Source: Acidobacteriota bacterium (GTDB taxonomy: Bacteria; Acidobacteriota; Aminicenantia; Aminicenantales; Saccharicenantaceae). Taken from it: a stretch of 64,000 bases of DNA. The stretch is taken from contig JBDKSB010000012.1 in the NCBI GenBank assembly GCA_039683095.1, positions 156,293 to 220,292 on the forward strand, given 5' to 3'. Within the stretch, counting starts at the first letter, position 1. Every line of letters starts with the position of its first letter. Made by a program: the position numbers and the translations under genes. The notes beneath the pieces were generated by a model, which was not told where the DNA came from, did no database searches, and saw only the letters and a program-made list of their open reading frames with translations. This document shows positions 1 through 8,679 of this stretch, piece after piece.

Positions 1-2
1 AG

Positions 3-932
3 ATAGGGTCCGAGCTGGCCAGGGCCCTGCGGGCCAGACACGGCGACGCCAACGTCGTCGTCACCGACCTGTTCCGCCCCAAGGGCGAGCTGGCCGAGGC
101 CGGCCCCTTCGAGCTCCTCGACGTCACGGACGCCGGGGCCCTCGACGCCGCTCTCGGCAGGCACCGGATCGACACGGTCTACCACCTGGCCGCCCTCCTC
201 TCGGCGACCGGCGAGAAGAACCCCCAGAAGGCCTGGCACGTCAACATGGCCGGCCTCTACAACGTCCTCGAGGCCGCCCGGGCCCGCAACCTCGTCCGCG
301 TGTATACGCCGAGCTCCATCGCCGCCTTCGGGCCCGCGACCCCCCGGGTCATGACGCCGCAGGACACCATCCTCAGCCCCACGACCATGTACGGCGTCAC
401 CAAGGTCGCCGGCGAGCATCTCTGCGATTATTATGTCCGGAAGTACGGCCTCGACGTCCGCGGCTGCCGCTACCCCGGCATCATCAGCCACCTGACCCTG
501 CCCGGCGGCGGGACGACCGACTACGCCGTGGCCATCTTCTACGACGCCGTCAGGACCGGCCGCTACACCTGCTTCCTCCGCGAGGACACGCGGCTGCCGA
601 TGATGTACATGCCCGACTGCCTTAAGTGCACGCTCGACCTCATGGACGCGGACTTCGCCCGGCTCAAGCACCATTCGAATTTCAACGTGACGGCCATGAG
701 CTTCTCGGCCGGCGAGCTGGCCGCCGAGATCCGCAAGCACATGCCGTCGTTCGAGATCCGCTACGCGCCGGATTTCCGGCAGGCCATAGCCGACTCCTGG
801 CCCGAGTCCATCGACGACAGCGCGGCCCGGGCCGAGTGGGGCTGGAGGCCGGGCTACGACATGGCGGCGATGACCGTGGACATGCTCGCCGCGCTGGGGG
901 CCCGCCAGGCGGCGGGCTTGCTGGGCGCCTGA
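3..932 (+). CDS. SDR-type L-threonine 3-dehydrogenase, 5' end missing
   Basis: The reading frame is open from the window edge and ends at a TGA at 930-932, giving 309 visible residues. It begins IGSELARAL, which looks like the second half of a Rossmann glycine motif, so roughly the first 10-15 codons lie outside the window. The active-site region reads TMYGVTKVAGE (the Y and K of the SDR YxxxK motif), followed by RYPGIIS and GGGTTDYAVAIFYDA. Those last two blocks are characteristic of the SDR (epimerase-like) threonine dehydrogenases and not of general UDP-sugar epimerases. The family oxidises L-threonine to 2-amino-3-oxobutyrate with NAD+ in the cytoplasm. No 2-amino-3-ketobutyrate CoA ligase gene is visible; it could lie upstream of the window. 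Assignment is by motif recall only. Confidence 0.85.
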   Translation: MGSELARALRARHGDANVVVTDLFRPKGELAEAGPFELLDVTDAGALDAALGRHRIDTVYHLAALLSATGEKNPQKAWHVNMAGLYNVLEAARARNLVRVYTPSSIAAFGPATPRVMTPQDTILSPTTMYGVTKVAGEHLCDYYVRKYGLDVRGCRYPGIISHLTLPGGGTTDYAVAIFYDAVRTGRYTCFLREDTRLPMMYMPDCLKCTLDLMDADFARLKHHSNFNVTAMSFSAGELAAEIRKHMPSFEIRYAPDFRQAIADSWPESIDDSAARAEWGWRPGYDMAAMTVDMLAALGARQAAGLLGA

Positions 933-1047
933 ATCGCCTCTTGCGGCTTCGCGGGCTTCCGCTTAGGTCGAGCCGCGATAAATAGTTCGAGGGCTTCCCA
1001 GGCCCGGCGGCATATAATGAAGGCGGACCGCAGAGGAGGGGATCGTC

Positions 1048-1437
1048 ATGGACGTCAAGCTGAAACGCGCCTATGAACCGCCGGACAAGTCAGACGGCTT
1101 GCGGCTCCTCGTCGAACGCCTGTGGCCCCGAGGCCTGACCAAGGAGAAAGCGGCGATCGACGAGTGGTTCAAGGAGGTCGCCCCCAGCCCGGAGCTCCGA
1201 ACGTGGTACGGCCACGACCCCGCGAAGTGGAGGGAGTTCCGCCGGCGCTATCGGGGCGAGCTTCGGGCCAATGCCGAGGAGGTCAACCGGCTGAGGGCGC
1301 GGATCGGAAAAGGTCCGGCAACGTTCGTTTACGCGGCCAAGGACGAACAACGCAACAGCGCCGTCATCCTGCGGGACTACCTGGCTTCCGCCGACTCGCC
1401 GGGAGCCCGAGCCCGGCGGCGAACTGCGCCGCGCTGA
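1048..1437 (+). CDS. DUF488 (YeaO-like) family protein
   Basis: This 129-residue protein carries the family pattern RAYEPPDKSDGLRLLVERLWPRG near the N-terminus (split here: LLVERLWPRGLTKEK) and WYGHDPAKWREFRRRY in the middle. Both are hallmarks of the DUF488/YeaO family, small cytoplasmic proteins of unknown biochemical role. The start has a good ribosome site (GGAGGGG at 1034-1040). A TATAAT at 1013-1018 could be a -10 box, but I see no convincing -35. The last 15 or so residues are Arg/Ala-rich and low in complexity, so the family core probably ends around residue 115. It stands alone between a threonine dehydrogenase and a convergent URO-D family gene. Confidence 0.85.
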   Translation: MDVKLKRAYEPPDKSDGLRLLVERLWPRGLTKEKAAIDEWFKEVAPSPELRTWYGHDPAKWREFRRRYRGELRANAEEVNRLRARIGKGPATFVYAAKDEQRNSAVILRDYLASADSPGARARRRTAPR

Positions 1438-1559
1438 CGATCGACCGGAGCAGCGGCAAACCGGCGGTCACCATGGCCTGAAAGGACCGCGCCGTCACGG
1501 GATCGGCCTGCCGTCGCCGCAGGAGAAGAAGCCGCAGCGCTCGCGGGCGGCCGGCCGTG

Positions 1560-2561
1560 TCAGATCCGGGTGATGACGTCTGCGCCGAGGTCCGCCTCGC
1601 AGCGGAACATCTCCGCCGCGGCCGCGGGATTGATGCCGGCGAAGATGCTGTTGCAGGTCGAGATCATGTACCCGCCGCCGGGCGAGCCCTGGCCGAGGCA
1701 TCGCACGACCTCGTCCCGCACGGCGGCCAGATCCCGGCCGCAGAGGACGCGGACATCGATATTGCCCACAAGGACGAGATCGCGGCCGTACTCCCGCTTG
1801 ATCCGCGCCAGATCCATTCCCGCCGCCGGCTCGAGCCCGTGTATGCCGGCAAACCCGGCCTCGATCGCCATCGGCAGCAACGGCTCGATATTCCCGTCGC
1901 TGTGCCAGACGACCGGCGCCTTCGCTTCCCGGACGATGCGGCGATGGCAGGGCAGGACCATTTCCCGCCACAGGCGCGGGGAGATCATCGGCCCGTTCTT
2001 GTGCGCGGCGTCGTCGCCGAGGACAAGGACTTCCGCCCCCAGCCTCACGGCTTCGCGGAAGACGGCCAGGCACCATTCCGTGCGGGCCTCGAGCAGCGCG
2101 GCGACGAATCCCGGTTCGTCCGCCAGGCGCAGGAAGAATCGCCCGAATCCCATGGCCATGTAGGCCGCCATGAACGGGCCGATATGGGAGCCGTAGATGA
2201 GGCAATGGTCGGGATGGCGCGCCCTGAGGGCCGAGATGCGCCCCCCGTCGAAAAGGCGTCCGGCCAGGGCCGCGGGCGGGCTGAAGCGCTCGAGATCGGC
2301 CTCCGTTTCGACGGCACCGTCCACGTAAACGCCTCCCTGCCAGACGCGTCCCCACTCGTCCACGCCGTCCTTGCCGGCGCTCGCGCCGAGCTGGACCGAA
2401 CTCGGCATCATCAGGCAATCCTGGCCCATGTTGACGTATGCTTCGGTCTGATCGCCCTGCCCCAACTCGTCGAAAAGGGCGTCGATCCAGACTTCGAACC
2501 GGGGCACCCGGTCGGGGATCCTGTGGTCCAGGGCGGCGAGGACTCGTTCCCGGGGGGTCAT
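1560..2561 (-). CDS. Uroporphyrinogen decarboxylase (URO-D) family protein
   Basis: The 333-residue product begins MTPRERVLAALDHRIPDRVP, the usual opening of the URO-D/MtaA methyltransferase superfamily (TIM barrel). Further family features are a central H-S-D-G segment (about residue 222) and GLEPAAGMDL followed by LVGNIDVRVL near residues 245-275, where the barrel closes. Members include HemE and many cobamide- or methanol-type methyltransferases, as well as lineage-specific proteins of unknown substrate. No heme-biosynthesis or corrinoid genes are adjacent, so a HemE role is not supported by context and I leave the symbol blank. The gene lies on the minus strand, downstream of speE and a small membrane protein, and is convergent with the DUF488 gene. 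Confidence 0.75.
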   Translation of the reverse strand: MTPRERVLAALDHRIPDRVPRFEVWIDALFDELGQGDQTEAYVNMGQDCLMMPSSVQLGASAGKDGVDEWGRVWQGGVYVDGAVETEADLERFSPPAALAGRLFDGGRISALRARHPDHCLIYGSHIGPFMAAYMAMGFGRFFLRLADEPGFVAALLEARTEWCLAVFREAVRLGAEVLVLGDDAAHKNGPMISPRLWREMVLPCHRRIVREAKAPVVWHSDGNIEPLLPMAIEAGFAGIHGLEPAAGMDLARIKREYGRDLVLVGNIDVRVLCGRDLAAVRDEVVRCLGQGSPGGGYMISTCNSIFAGINPAAAAEMFRCEADLGADVITRI

Positions 2562-2710
2562 TGTTTACCACCGATCCAGCCCCTGATGGCCTTGGTTTCC
2601 ATCTTGCCCCGGACGCGGATAAAGCGGGTGGCACGCCCGGGTGAGACGGCGGGCAGGTCGACAATTCGTCTGATCATGCATTTCCTCATGGGTCGAAGAT
2701 GCGCCTGGTT

Positions 2711-2959
2711 TTACAAGAGAAGCTTTCCACGTAGTGTCGAAATTGATGAACTCCGCGCAGTCCATCCGCTCGAGCCCCGCTCAAGAGCCAGAAAGGGCCG
2801 CTCGTAGAGGTCCGCCCCGCTGGCACGATGCCCCAGGTAGCGCTGGGGATCCACCGCGGACGCTTTCGTGTCGATCAGGACGAATTTGGCGATCAGGACG
2901 GCCGCGCTCCCCGCGATCATCAGTCCGAGCCCGGCCAGGATGAGCCATCTCGTGGTCAT
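2711..2959 (-). CDS. Small single-pass membrane protein (hypothetical)
   Basis: This is an 82-residue frame starting MTTRWLILAGLGLMIAGSA, with one strongly hydrophobic segment at about residues 4-28 followed by a short polar tail. A GGAAAGGA ribosome site sits 8-9 nt before the ATG, and the gene follows speE by 80 bp on the same strand, which supports translation. I do not recognise a family. The last 25 or so codons use an odd mixture (TCA, ACA, CTA, CGT) unlike the rest of the window. A different frame over 2565-2765 reads MDCAEFINFDTTWKAS and also looks protein-like, so the true C-terminus could be frameshifted or the tail could be non-coding. Confidence 0.5.
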   Translation of the reverse strand: MTTRWLILAGLGLMIAGSAAVLIAKFVLIDTKASAVDPQRYLGHRASGADLYERPFLALERGSSGWTARSSSISTLRGKLLL

Positions 2960-3039
2960 GATGCGGCGTCCTTTCCGCGGCCGGGCACCGGGTGCGCTCC
3001 GGGACCCCGTCGGCGAACTCCACCTCGGGTCCCGAGCCC

Positions 3040-3897
3040 CTATTTCCCCTTCTTCAGCCGTTCGGCCAGGAAATTCGGCAGGGCGAAGGCCGCCCGGTAC
3101 ACGTCGGGATTGAAATATCTCAAACCGTCGGGGATGTAGAGCGTCCGGACCTTGCCCGGGTCGACCGCGTCCGAAAGGAAGTTGTAGCACCACGTGCCGA
3201 CCGGGTAGGTCGGGACCGGCCCGAGGTAAAGCGGCGAGTGGCGGAAGATCTTTTTCAGGAAGACGCTCTTCCGGGCGTGGGACTCCAGGTGCAGCATGAG
3301 CGAGCCGGCCTGGGCGGCGATGATGCCGCCGGGATTGAGCTTGGCCTTGAGCTTGCGGTAGAAGGCCTCCTGATGGAGGACCGTCGACGGCCCGACGGGG
3401 TCCGAGGAATCGACGAGGATGACGTCGAACTTCTGCCGCACCTCGTCGATGAAGACGTTGCCGTCCGCGACGACGAGCTCGGCCCGCGGGTCGCGGAAAG
3501 TCGACCGGAGCCAGGGGAAGTGCTCGCGGCAGGCCTCGATGACCTTGCCGTCGATCTCGACGAGCCAGGCCTTCTTCACCGGGTGCTTGAGGACCTCGCG
3601 CAGGGCCCCGCCGTCGCCGCCCCCGATGATGAGCACCTGGGCCGGCCGGGGATGGGAGGCCAGGGCCGGGTGGACGAGCATCTCGTGGTAGTAGAACTCG
3701 TCGCGCTCGGTCGTCTGGACAAGGCCGTCGAGGAACAGGATCCGGCCGTAATCCTTGTTGCGGATGATCTCGATCCGCTGGAACTTGGACCGGCCCTCGT
3801 AAAGGACGTCCTTCACGGTGAAGAAGATGCCGGAGGCGCCGGTCTGGTATTCCCGGGCCTCGGTTTTCCTGGCATTGAGCGATTTGGCCGTCTTCAT
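3040..3897 (-). CDS. speE: Spermidine synthase (polyamine aminopropyltransferase)
   Basis: The product is 285 residues from the ATG at 3897, which has GGAGGACAAC just upstream. An in-frame ATG at 3972 would add 25 unlikely residues. The protein carries the SpeE signatures: GRILFLDGLVQTTERDEFYYHEM (split: LDGLVQTTERDEFYYHEM), the nucleotide-binding VLIIGGGDGGALREVLKHP, the acidic WLVEIDGKVIE, and the catalytic region VILVDSSDPVGPSTVLHQ. The enzyme transfers the aminopropyl group of decarboxylated S-adenosylmethionine to putrescine or a related amine in the cytoplasm. No speD or speA gene is visible nearby. A small membrane protein gene follows it on the same strand, and the SpoIID gene lies upstream. 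Confidence 0.93.
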   Translation of the reverse strand: MKTAKSLNARKTEAREYQTGASGIFFTVKDVLYEGRSKFQRIEIIRNKDYGRILFLDGLVQTTERDEFYYHEMLVHPALASHPRPAQVLIIGGGDGGALREVLKHPVKKAWLVEIDGKVIEACREHFPWLRSTFRDPRAELVVADGNVFIDEVRQKFDVILVDSSDPVGPSTVLHQEAFYRKLKAKLNPGGIIAAQAGSLMLHLESHARKSVFLKKIFRHSPLYLGPVPTYPVGTWCYNFLSDAVDPGKVRTLYIPDGLRYFNPDVYRAAFALPNFLAERLKKGK

Positions 3898-4056
3898 GTT
3901 GTCCTCCCCGGCTGCCTCCCGGCCTTCTTCCGAACGGCTCGGCCGGCAGACGGCCCGCCAATCATAGCACATTCGCCGCCGGGCGACAGGCCCGGACGAG
4001 CGTTTTTTGCCTCCAAAACCGGGTGCCGTGCCCTGAAGGCTTTCCCCGGATTTTCA

Positions 4057-4096
4057 GCTTGTTGATTTATTATCAGAACGATGCCTTAGCCAAGGC
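4057..4096 (-). repeat. Solo right end of the 205-bp inverted-repeat element
   Basis: The 40 bases match the last 40 bases of the full copy at 56853-57056 at 32 of 40 positions without gaps. They finish in the same GCCAAGGC end. The outer 14 bases (4083-4096) are a near-perfect palindrome, GCCTTAGCCAAGGC. The rest of the element (another 160 or so bases toward speE) is not recognisable here. The end lies 3 bp beyond the SpoIID gene stop codon, the same placement seen for the other copies at gene 3' ends. Confidence 0.6.
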
Positions 4097-4099
4097 AAT

Positions 4100-6307
4100 T
4101 CAGTAGATCTTATCGATCTTGACGCCGCTGTAATACTTCTTGAGGATGTCCTTGTATTTGCCGCCGGCCACGGCCATGCCGTAGGCCCCGACCTGGCACA
4201 GCCCGACGCCGTGTCCCCAGCCCCGCCCGGAGAAGGTGAACTGGTCGACGCGCCCCTGCTCGTCGTAGGTCCGGTCGATGACGAACAGGGTGTCCCGCAG
4301 GCCCAGGGCGGCCCGGATCTGGAAGCCGCGCACCTCGGCGGCCGAGCTCTCCCCCGTCAGGGTCAGGTCGACCACCCGGCCCGACTCGCCGCGGTGTTTG
4401 ATCTCGATGTCGGCCAGGGGGCCGATGGCATAGGACTGGTTGAGCAGCCTGTCGAGCTCCAGCCGCGATTTCCGGACCTGCCAGCGGTTGAAGCGCGAGG
4501 ACCGGTCGAGGACGTTCGAATTCGGCGGGTAGAACACCTCGAGGTAGGCGATCTGGCCCTCCCGCTCGAGCCAGCGGATGTTCTCGCCGCCGAGCAGGAC
4601 GAGCTTGGTGGCGAAGCTCGTCTCGCCCTCGACCGTCCGCAGCAGGCGGACGTGATTGGACAGGGAGAGGGTGCGGCGGTCGAAATCCTGGCCGACCTCG
4701 ATCGTCCCCTTGCCCGCGGCGCGGAACGTCCCGGTCTTGAAGAAGTCCTTCTGATCCTTGACGATGCGGGCCAGGGCCAGGGCCAGCTCGGCCCGGCTGA
4801 CCGGCCGCCGCGGGTCGCCCGTCCGGACCGAGGCCGGGAAGAGCCCGGACTGGAAACAGTACGCGAGAGGCCGGCGGTCCGGGCCCTGGACCTCGGGCAG
4901 GTCCCTGAGCAGGAAGTCCACTTCCCCGTCGAGGAGCAGCTCCCCGGTCCGGTCCTGCCAGCCGAAGGCCTCGACCAGGAGCCGGGCCAGGCTGACGAAA
5001 TCGAGGGCCGCGGAATCGGGCACGAACCCCTGGTCCCGGATCCCGACCAGCCGCCGCGCGTCGCGGACCCAGTCGACGGCCTCGTCGAAGGTCGCCTCCT
5101 TGCGGAAGTCCAGGGGCTCGGCGCCCATCGGGACGATGCCCAGCCCGACGAGCAGGGCGACGTCGAGGCTGGCGTCCCGGCCGTCGATGACGATCGGGGC
5201 GACGTGGGTGCGGGCCTCGATCTGCCACTCCTTCTGCTTCTCCGAGGCGCACTCGACGCTCTTGAGATACGGCACGGGCCGGCCGAAGAAAACCTTATCG
5301 GCGTCCTCGGTCCGGCCGCCGCAGGTGCTGGTGTAGAGGGCGTTGATCAGCTCGCCCCGGTAGAGCACGACCTCGCCCTTGGTCTCCTCGACCGCCCGCG
5401 TGCTCAGAGGGTTCTCGGAGGCCATGCCCGTGTAGAGCTGGGAGCGCGGCGTGTCGACGAGGTCGTAGCCGAAATGATCGAACTGGCCGATGTTCTTGAG
5501 CGCGTAGGTCCGGGCGGCCACGGCCTGGGCCTTGAGGGCCTCGATGGCGTTGAACTGGCCGGGCGAGAGCTCGCCGGGGACGACGCTCTTCAGGTAGTCC
5601 TCGAGGTTGACGTAATTGACGATCACCAGCCCGCGCGGGGTGCCCTTCATCACCAGGAAGCCGCGGTAACCCCTGCCGTTGAGCATCAGGAAGCTCTGCG
5701 GGTTGGCCGGGATGAAGTAGAGCTCGGAGTCGCGGTCGAGCGATTTGAGCTCGCTCGCGACCAGCATCCAGATCGGCCGCGACGGCTCCTCGACGATCTC
5801 CTCGCGCTCGATCCAGACGTCCTTGAATCCGGCCGCGTTGAGCTCGGCGACCTTGGCCAGGGCGTCGCCGCGGGTCAGGAACTCGCCGAGCTTGACCTCG
5901 AAGACGCCGGCGGCGTCGGCCTCGATGTCCTGGGCCACGGTGACCTCGGCCCCGATCCTGGACCGGGCGCTGGCGGCCAGCTGGTCGGCCTCCTCGCGTT
6001 CTTTGGCGTGGGCCAGCAGGATGACGTATTTCTCGGTCAGCTTCTCGCCGGCGCCCTTGATCTCGGCCTCGTCGGCGTCGTCGTGGATGACCCGGTAGCC
6101 GGTGTTGACCTCGTAGATCTTCATGCCCGAGGAGGACCGGATGCGGATGTCCTTGAGATTGGTGCCCAGCCCGACCCTGATGACCGGCTTGGGGATCATG
6201 AAGCCGTGGAAGAAGGCCCCCTCGGTGCCGAATTCGACAGGGATCCCCCCGAAGAAAAAGAACCCGACGAACAGAATAAAGACGTACTTAAATCTATCGA
6301 ACTTCAT
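4100..6307 (-). CDS. SpoIID/LytB-domain protein with SPOR-like and SLH-like segments
   Basis: This 735-residue exported protein has an N-terminal hydrophobic segment (YVFILFVGFFFFGGI, residues 8-22). A region at about 90-175 resembles a SPOR-type peptidoglycan-binding repeat. The SpoIID core begins near residue 235 with NYVNLEDYLKSVVPGEL, EALKAQAVAARTYAL and YTSTCGGRTEDADKVF, and resumes at the C-terminus with GRGWGHGVGLCQVGAYGMA (about 695-713). SpoIID proteins are lytic transglycosylases that act on denuded glycan strands. Between the two core parts, at about residues 430-520, lies an insertion with an SLH-like pattern (GLFPASVRTGDPRRPVSRAE). The gene ends just before a repeat-element end at 4096. 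A role in peptidoglycan remodelling in a diderm is inferred. Confidence 0.88.
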   Translation of the reverse strand: MKFDRFKYVFILFVGFFFFGGIPVEFGTEGAFFHGFMIPKPVIRVGLGTNLKDIRIRSSSGMKIYEVNTGYRVIHDDADEAEIKGAGEKLTEKYVILLAHAKEREEADQLAASARSRIGAEVTVAQDIEADAAGVFEVKLGEFLTRGDALAKVAELNAAGFKDVWIEREEIVEEPSRPIWMLVASELKSLDRDSELYFIPANPQSFLMLNGRGYRGFLVMKGTPRGLVIVNYVNLEDYLKSVVPGELSPGQFNAIEALKAQAVAARTYALKNIGQFDHFGYDLVDTPRSQLYTGMASENPLSTRAVEETKGEVVLYRGELINALYTSTCGGRTEDADKVFFGRPVPYLKSVECASEKQKEWQIEARTHVAPIVIDGRDASLDVALLVGLGIVPMGAEPLDFRKEATFDEAVDWVRDARRLVGIRDQGFVPDSAALDFVSLARLLVEAFGWQDRTGELLLDGEVDFLLRDLPEVQGPDRRPLAYCFQSGLFPASVRTGDPRRPVSRAELALALARIVKDQKDFFKTGTFRAAGKGTIEVGQDFDRRTLSLSNHVRLLRTVEGETSFATKLVLLGGENIRWLEREGQIAYLEVFYPPNSNVLDRSSRFNRWQVRKSRLELDRLLNQSYAIGPLADIEIKHRGESGRVVDLTLTGESSAAEVRGFQIRAALGLRDTLFVIDRTYDEQGRVDQFTFSGRGWGHGVGLCQVGAYGMAVAGGKYKDILKKYYSGVKIDKIY

Positions 6308-6425
6308 GAGAGGAACCCGCTTGGCTGCGGATTCATGCTAGCGGATGGAGCCGGACTTGTCAAGCGGGGATTCTAGCCATGGGGCATGGCCAGTCTAACC
6401 CGCACAAGATGTAGTGCTTAAGGGG

Positions 6426-8555
6426 CTATCGTTTTTCGTAGACGGCCAGCCAGCCGGCCGTCCCCCCGGCCGCCGGCACCCAGCCGGCCTTGACCAGGGC
6501 CCCGGTCCTCCCGACCGTCGCGGCGGCCGCGCCGGGGGCTTCGAAGCGGACCAGCCGCCAGCCCTGGGGCTCGGTCAGGTAGATCTCGTAGGGATCGCCG
6601 GCCACCACCCGGCTCGTCCCGGACAGGGTCCCGCCGGACCAGCGGACGTCCTCGAGATCGGGGCCGCCGCAGGTGACATGCCGGCTCGTCGCCAGCACCT
6701 GGGGGCGGGACAGCCTTTCCCGGATGGCCAGGGCCTGGGACCGGTAGAGCGGGTCGAACGGTCCCGGGGCGAACCCGCCGGAGAAGCTGCCGAGCAGCCG
6801 TTTCGTCCAGAACTCGAAGACGTAGTACTCCCTGGCCGGGTCCAGGCCCAGGTCGGCGAAGGCGATCTCGGCCGCGGACTCTCCCGTCCGGCCGAGGACG
6901 GACCACGATCCGAAGGGCCGCTCGATCTCGAGCAGGAACAGATCGCAGGCCGGCCGCAGCGACGCGTCGAAGACGCGCGGCCCCGAGCCGCTGACCTCGG
7001 CCCCGACCCGGCCGAGCTCGGAGGAGCGCGACGGATCGACGTCAAAGAGCTGCCCCGGCACGGTCCAGAGCACGGGGGCGGCCCGGCGGGCCGCCTCGGC
7101 CTCCGCCGTCCGGTAGACCGCCGGCTTGTCCGTGAGCAGCAGGATCGAGCCGGTGAGCGAGGTCACCAGCGTCGACCGGAAGCGGTCCTCGTTGAGCTCG
7201 ATGTGGTCGGGATCGTTCCGCCAGACAACGTTGTTCCAGGAGTTGAACTGGGCCAGCCCGGCATAGGAGAAGCCGTCGTTGCCGATGCGGCAGCCGTCGA
7301 TGAGGCCGATTAGCTCGGGCCTGATCCCCCAGCAGCCGAGGACGAAATGGTCCCGGCCGACCTCGTTCCGGACGGCCTCGACATAGGCGCGATAGGCGGC
7401 GACGAGGCTCTTCCTCTTTTTCCGGAAGTAGGACGCATGGGCGTTGTAGCCCTCGTAGCGCAGGTGGCGGAGGGCGTCGACCTTGAAATACTCCCAGCCC
7501 TGGCCGACGAGCTCCCGGTAAACCGGCCGGACGACCGCGTCGACGGCGGCGGCCACGGACGCGTCGAGGCTGAACCCGACCCAGTTGCCGCGGGCCGGCC
7601 GGCCCGCCTCGTCGGTCACGAACCAATCCTTATGGGCCGCGGCGTATTCGGGCTGCTTGAAGGCGACGTTGGTCCAGATGCCCGGCTTCAGGCCCTTGCT
7701 CTTGATGTAGCGCGGCAGGAAATCCAGGCCGCCCGGGAACTTGGCGTTGGCCGTCAGCCAGAGGTCGGGGCGCCCCTCCCCGCTCTGATAGCCGTCGTCG
7801 ATCTGCAGGTGGTCATAGCCGAAGGGCAGGAGCGTCCCGGCCAGCGCGTCGGCCGCCTCGATGATGTCCCGCTCGGTGACCGCGTCGCCGAAGGCGAACC
7901 AGGAGATCCAGCCGGAGACCGGATCGGGCCAGACCTTGTACGTCCAGGGCTCGAAGAACTCGAGCCCGCGGTGGACCTGGTAGAAGCGGGGCCGGAAGCG
8001 CAGGACGATCTCGCCGCCCTCGGCGCTGAGCTCGTAGGACTTGCCGTCCGGGCCGGCCGCGAGCGGACGGACGCCGGCCCGGGGCCCCTCGTCGACCGAG
8101 AGGGCCCAGTCCCGGCCGCGGTCGTAGACGGCCCGGTTGAGGAGGCTCCGGCTCGTCCCCGAGACGTGGCGGACCATGGCCAGGCCCCGGTCCGGGCGGT
8201 CGGCCTGGCAGGGGAAGGACTCCGGTCCGGCCGCCAGCGTCCCCGCGAGCCCGACCCGGCCCCGTCGGTCCCGCGGCGCCAGGCAAACGGTCTGGCTGAC
8301 CGCGCCGCCTTTCGTGAAGACGTTGACCTGGGCCTCGAAGCCCGTCGCCCCGGACGTGATCCTGCCGTCGAAGACGGTCCGGCCGTCGTACTCGACGGTC
8401 AGGCGTTCTTTCCTGATCCTGATCCGGGCCGGACCGTTCTCCGGCGCCGCCGGGGCCGGCCCCTTCCGGCCGCACGAGACCGCGACGGCGGCCGCCATCA
8501 CGGCCGCGGCGACCGATGCCAGGATCCTGCGTCGCTGTCTCCTCAACTTGTCCAT
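6426..8555 (-). CDS. Secreted alpha-galactosidase-like glycoside hydrolase (clan GH-D), lipoprotein
   Basis: The protein is 709 residues. It has a basic start, a hydrophobic stretch and a lipobox AVSC (Cys about residue 28), so a lipoprotein. The catalytic barrel contains LQIDDGYQ, a KxD nucleophile motif in YFKVDALRHLRYEG (about residue 360) and a candidate acid/base Asp in CRIGNDGFSYAG (about 430). This arrangement is typical of GH27/GH36 alpha-galactosidases (melibiase-like). An N-terminal beta-rich domain of about 200 residues and a C-terminal beta domain flank the barrel. The likely reaction is release of alpha-linked galactose or a related sugar outside the cytoplasm; the exact substrate cannot be read. 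No sugar transporter is adjacent. Confidence 0.85.
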   Translation of the reverse strand: MDKLRRQRRRILASVAAAVMAAAVAVSCGRKGPAPAAPENGPARIRIRKERLTVEYDGRTVFDGRITSGATGFEAQVNVFTKGGAVSQTVCLAPRDRRGRVGLAGTLAAGPESFPCQADRPDRGLAMVRHVSGTSRSLLNRAVYDRGRDWALSVDEGPRAGVRPLAAGPDGKSYELSAEGGEIVLRFRPRFYQVHRGLEFFEPWTYKVWPDPVSGWISWFAFGDAVTERDIIEAADALAGTLLPFGYDHLQIDDGYQSGEGRPDLWLTANAKFPGGLDFLPRYIKSKGLKPGIWTNVAFKQPEYAAAHKDWFVTDEAGRPARGNWVGFSLDASVAAAVDAVVRPVYRELVGQGWEYFKVDALRHLRYEGYNAHASYFRKKRKSLVAAYRAYVEAVRNEVGRDHFVLGCWGIRPELIGLIDGCRIGNDGFSYAGLAQFNSWNNVVWRNDPDHIELNEDRFRSTLVTSLTGSILLLTDKPAVYRTAEAEAARRAAPVLWTVPGQLFDVDPSRSSELGRVGAEVSGSGPRVFDASLRPACDLFLLEIERPFGSWSVLGRTGESAAEIAFADLGLDPAREYYVFEFWTKRLLGSFSGGFAPGPFDPLYRSQALAIRERLSRPQVLATSRHVTCGGPDLEDVRWSGGTLSGTSRVVAGDPYEIYLTEPQGWRLVRFEAPGAAAATVGRTGALVKAGWVPAAGGTAGWLAVYEKR

Positions 8556-8679
8556 CGGCGGCTCCTCGCGCGTCGGTTCGATATCCGCCCTATTCTAATT
8601 TTATTGACGGCCGGCCGCAACGCCGGGGGACGCGGAGTATGATAGAATTTCGACGAATCGCCCACGGAGGAGCCGTTCC

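Noticed and set aside
1495-2664. A 389-codon minus-strand frame overlapping the URO-D gene
   Set aside because: It is Arg/Gly/Pro-rich with no motif and shares its strand and span with the well-supported URO-D gene in another phase.
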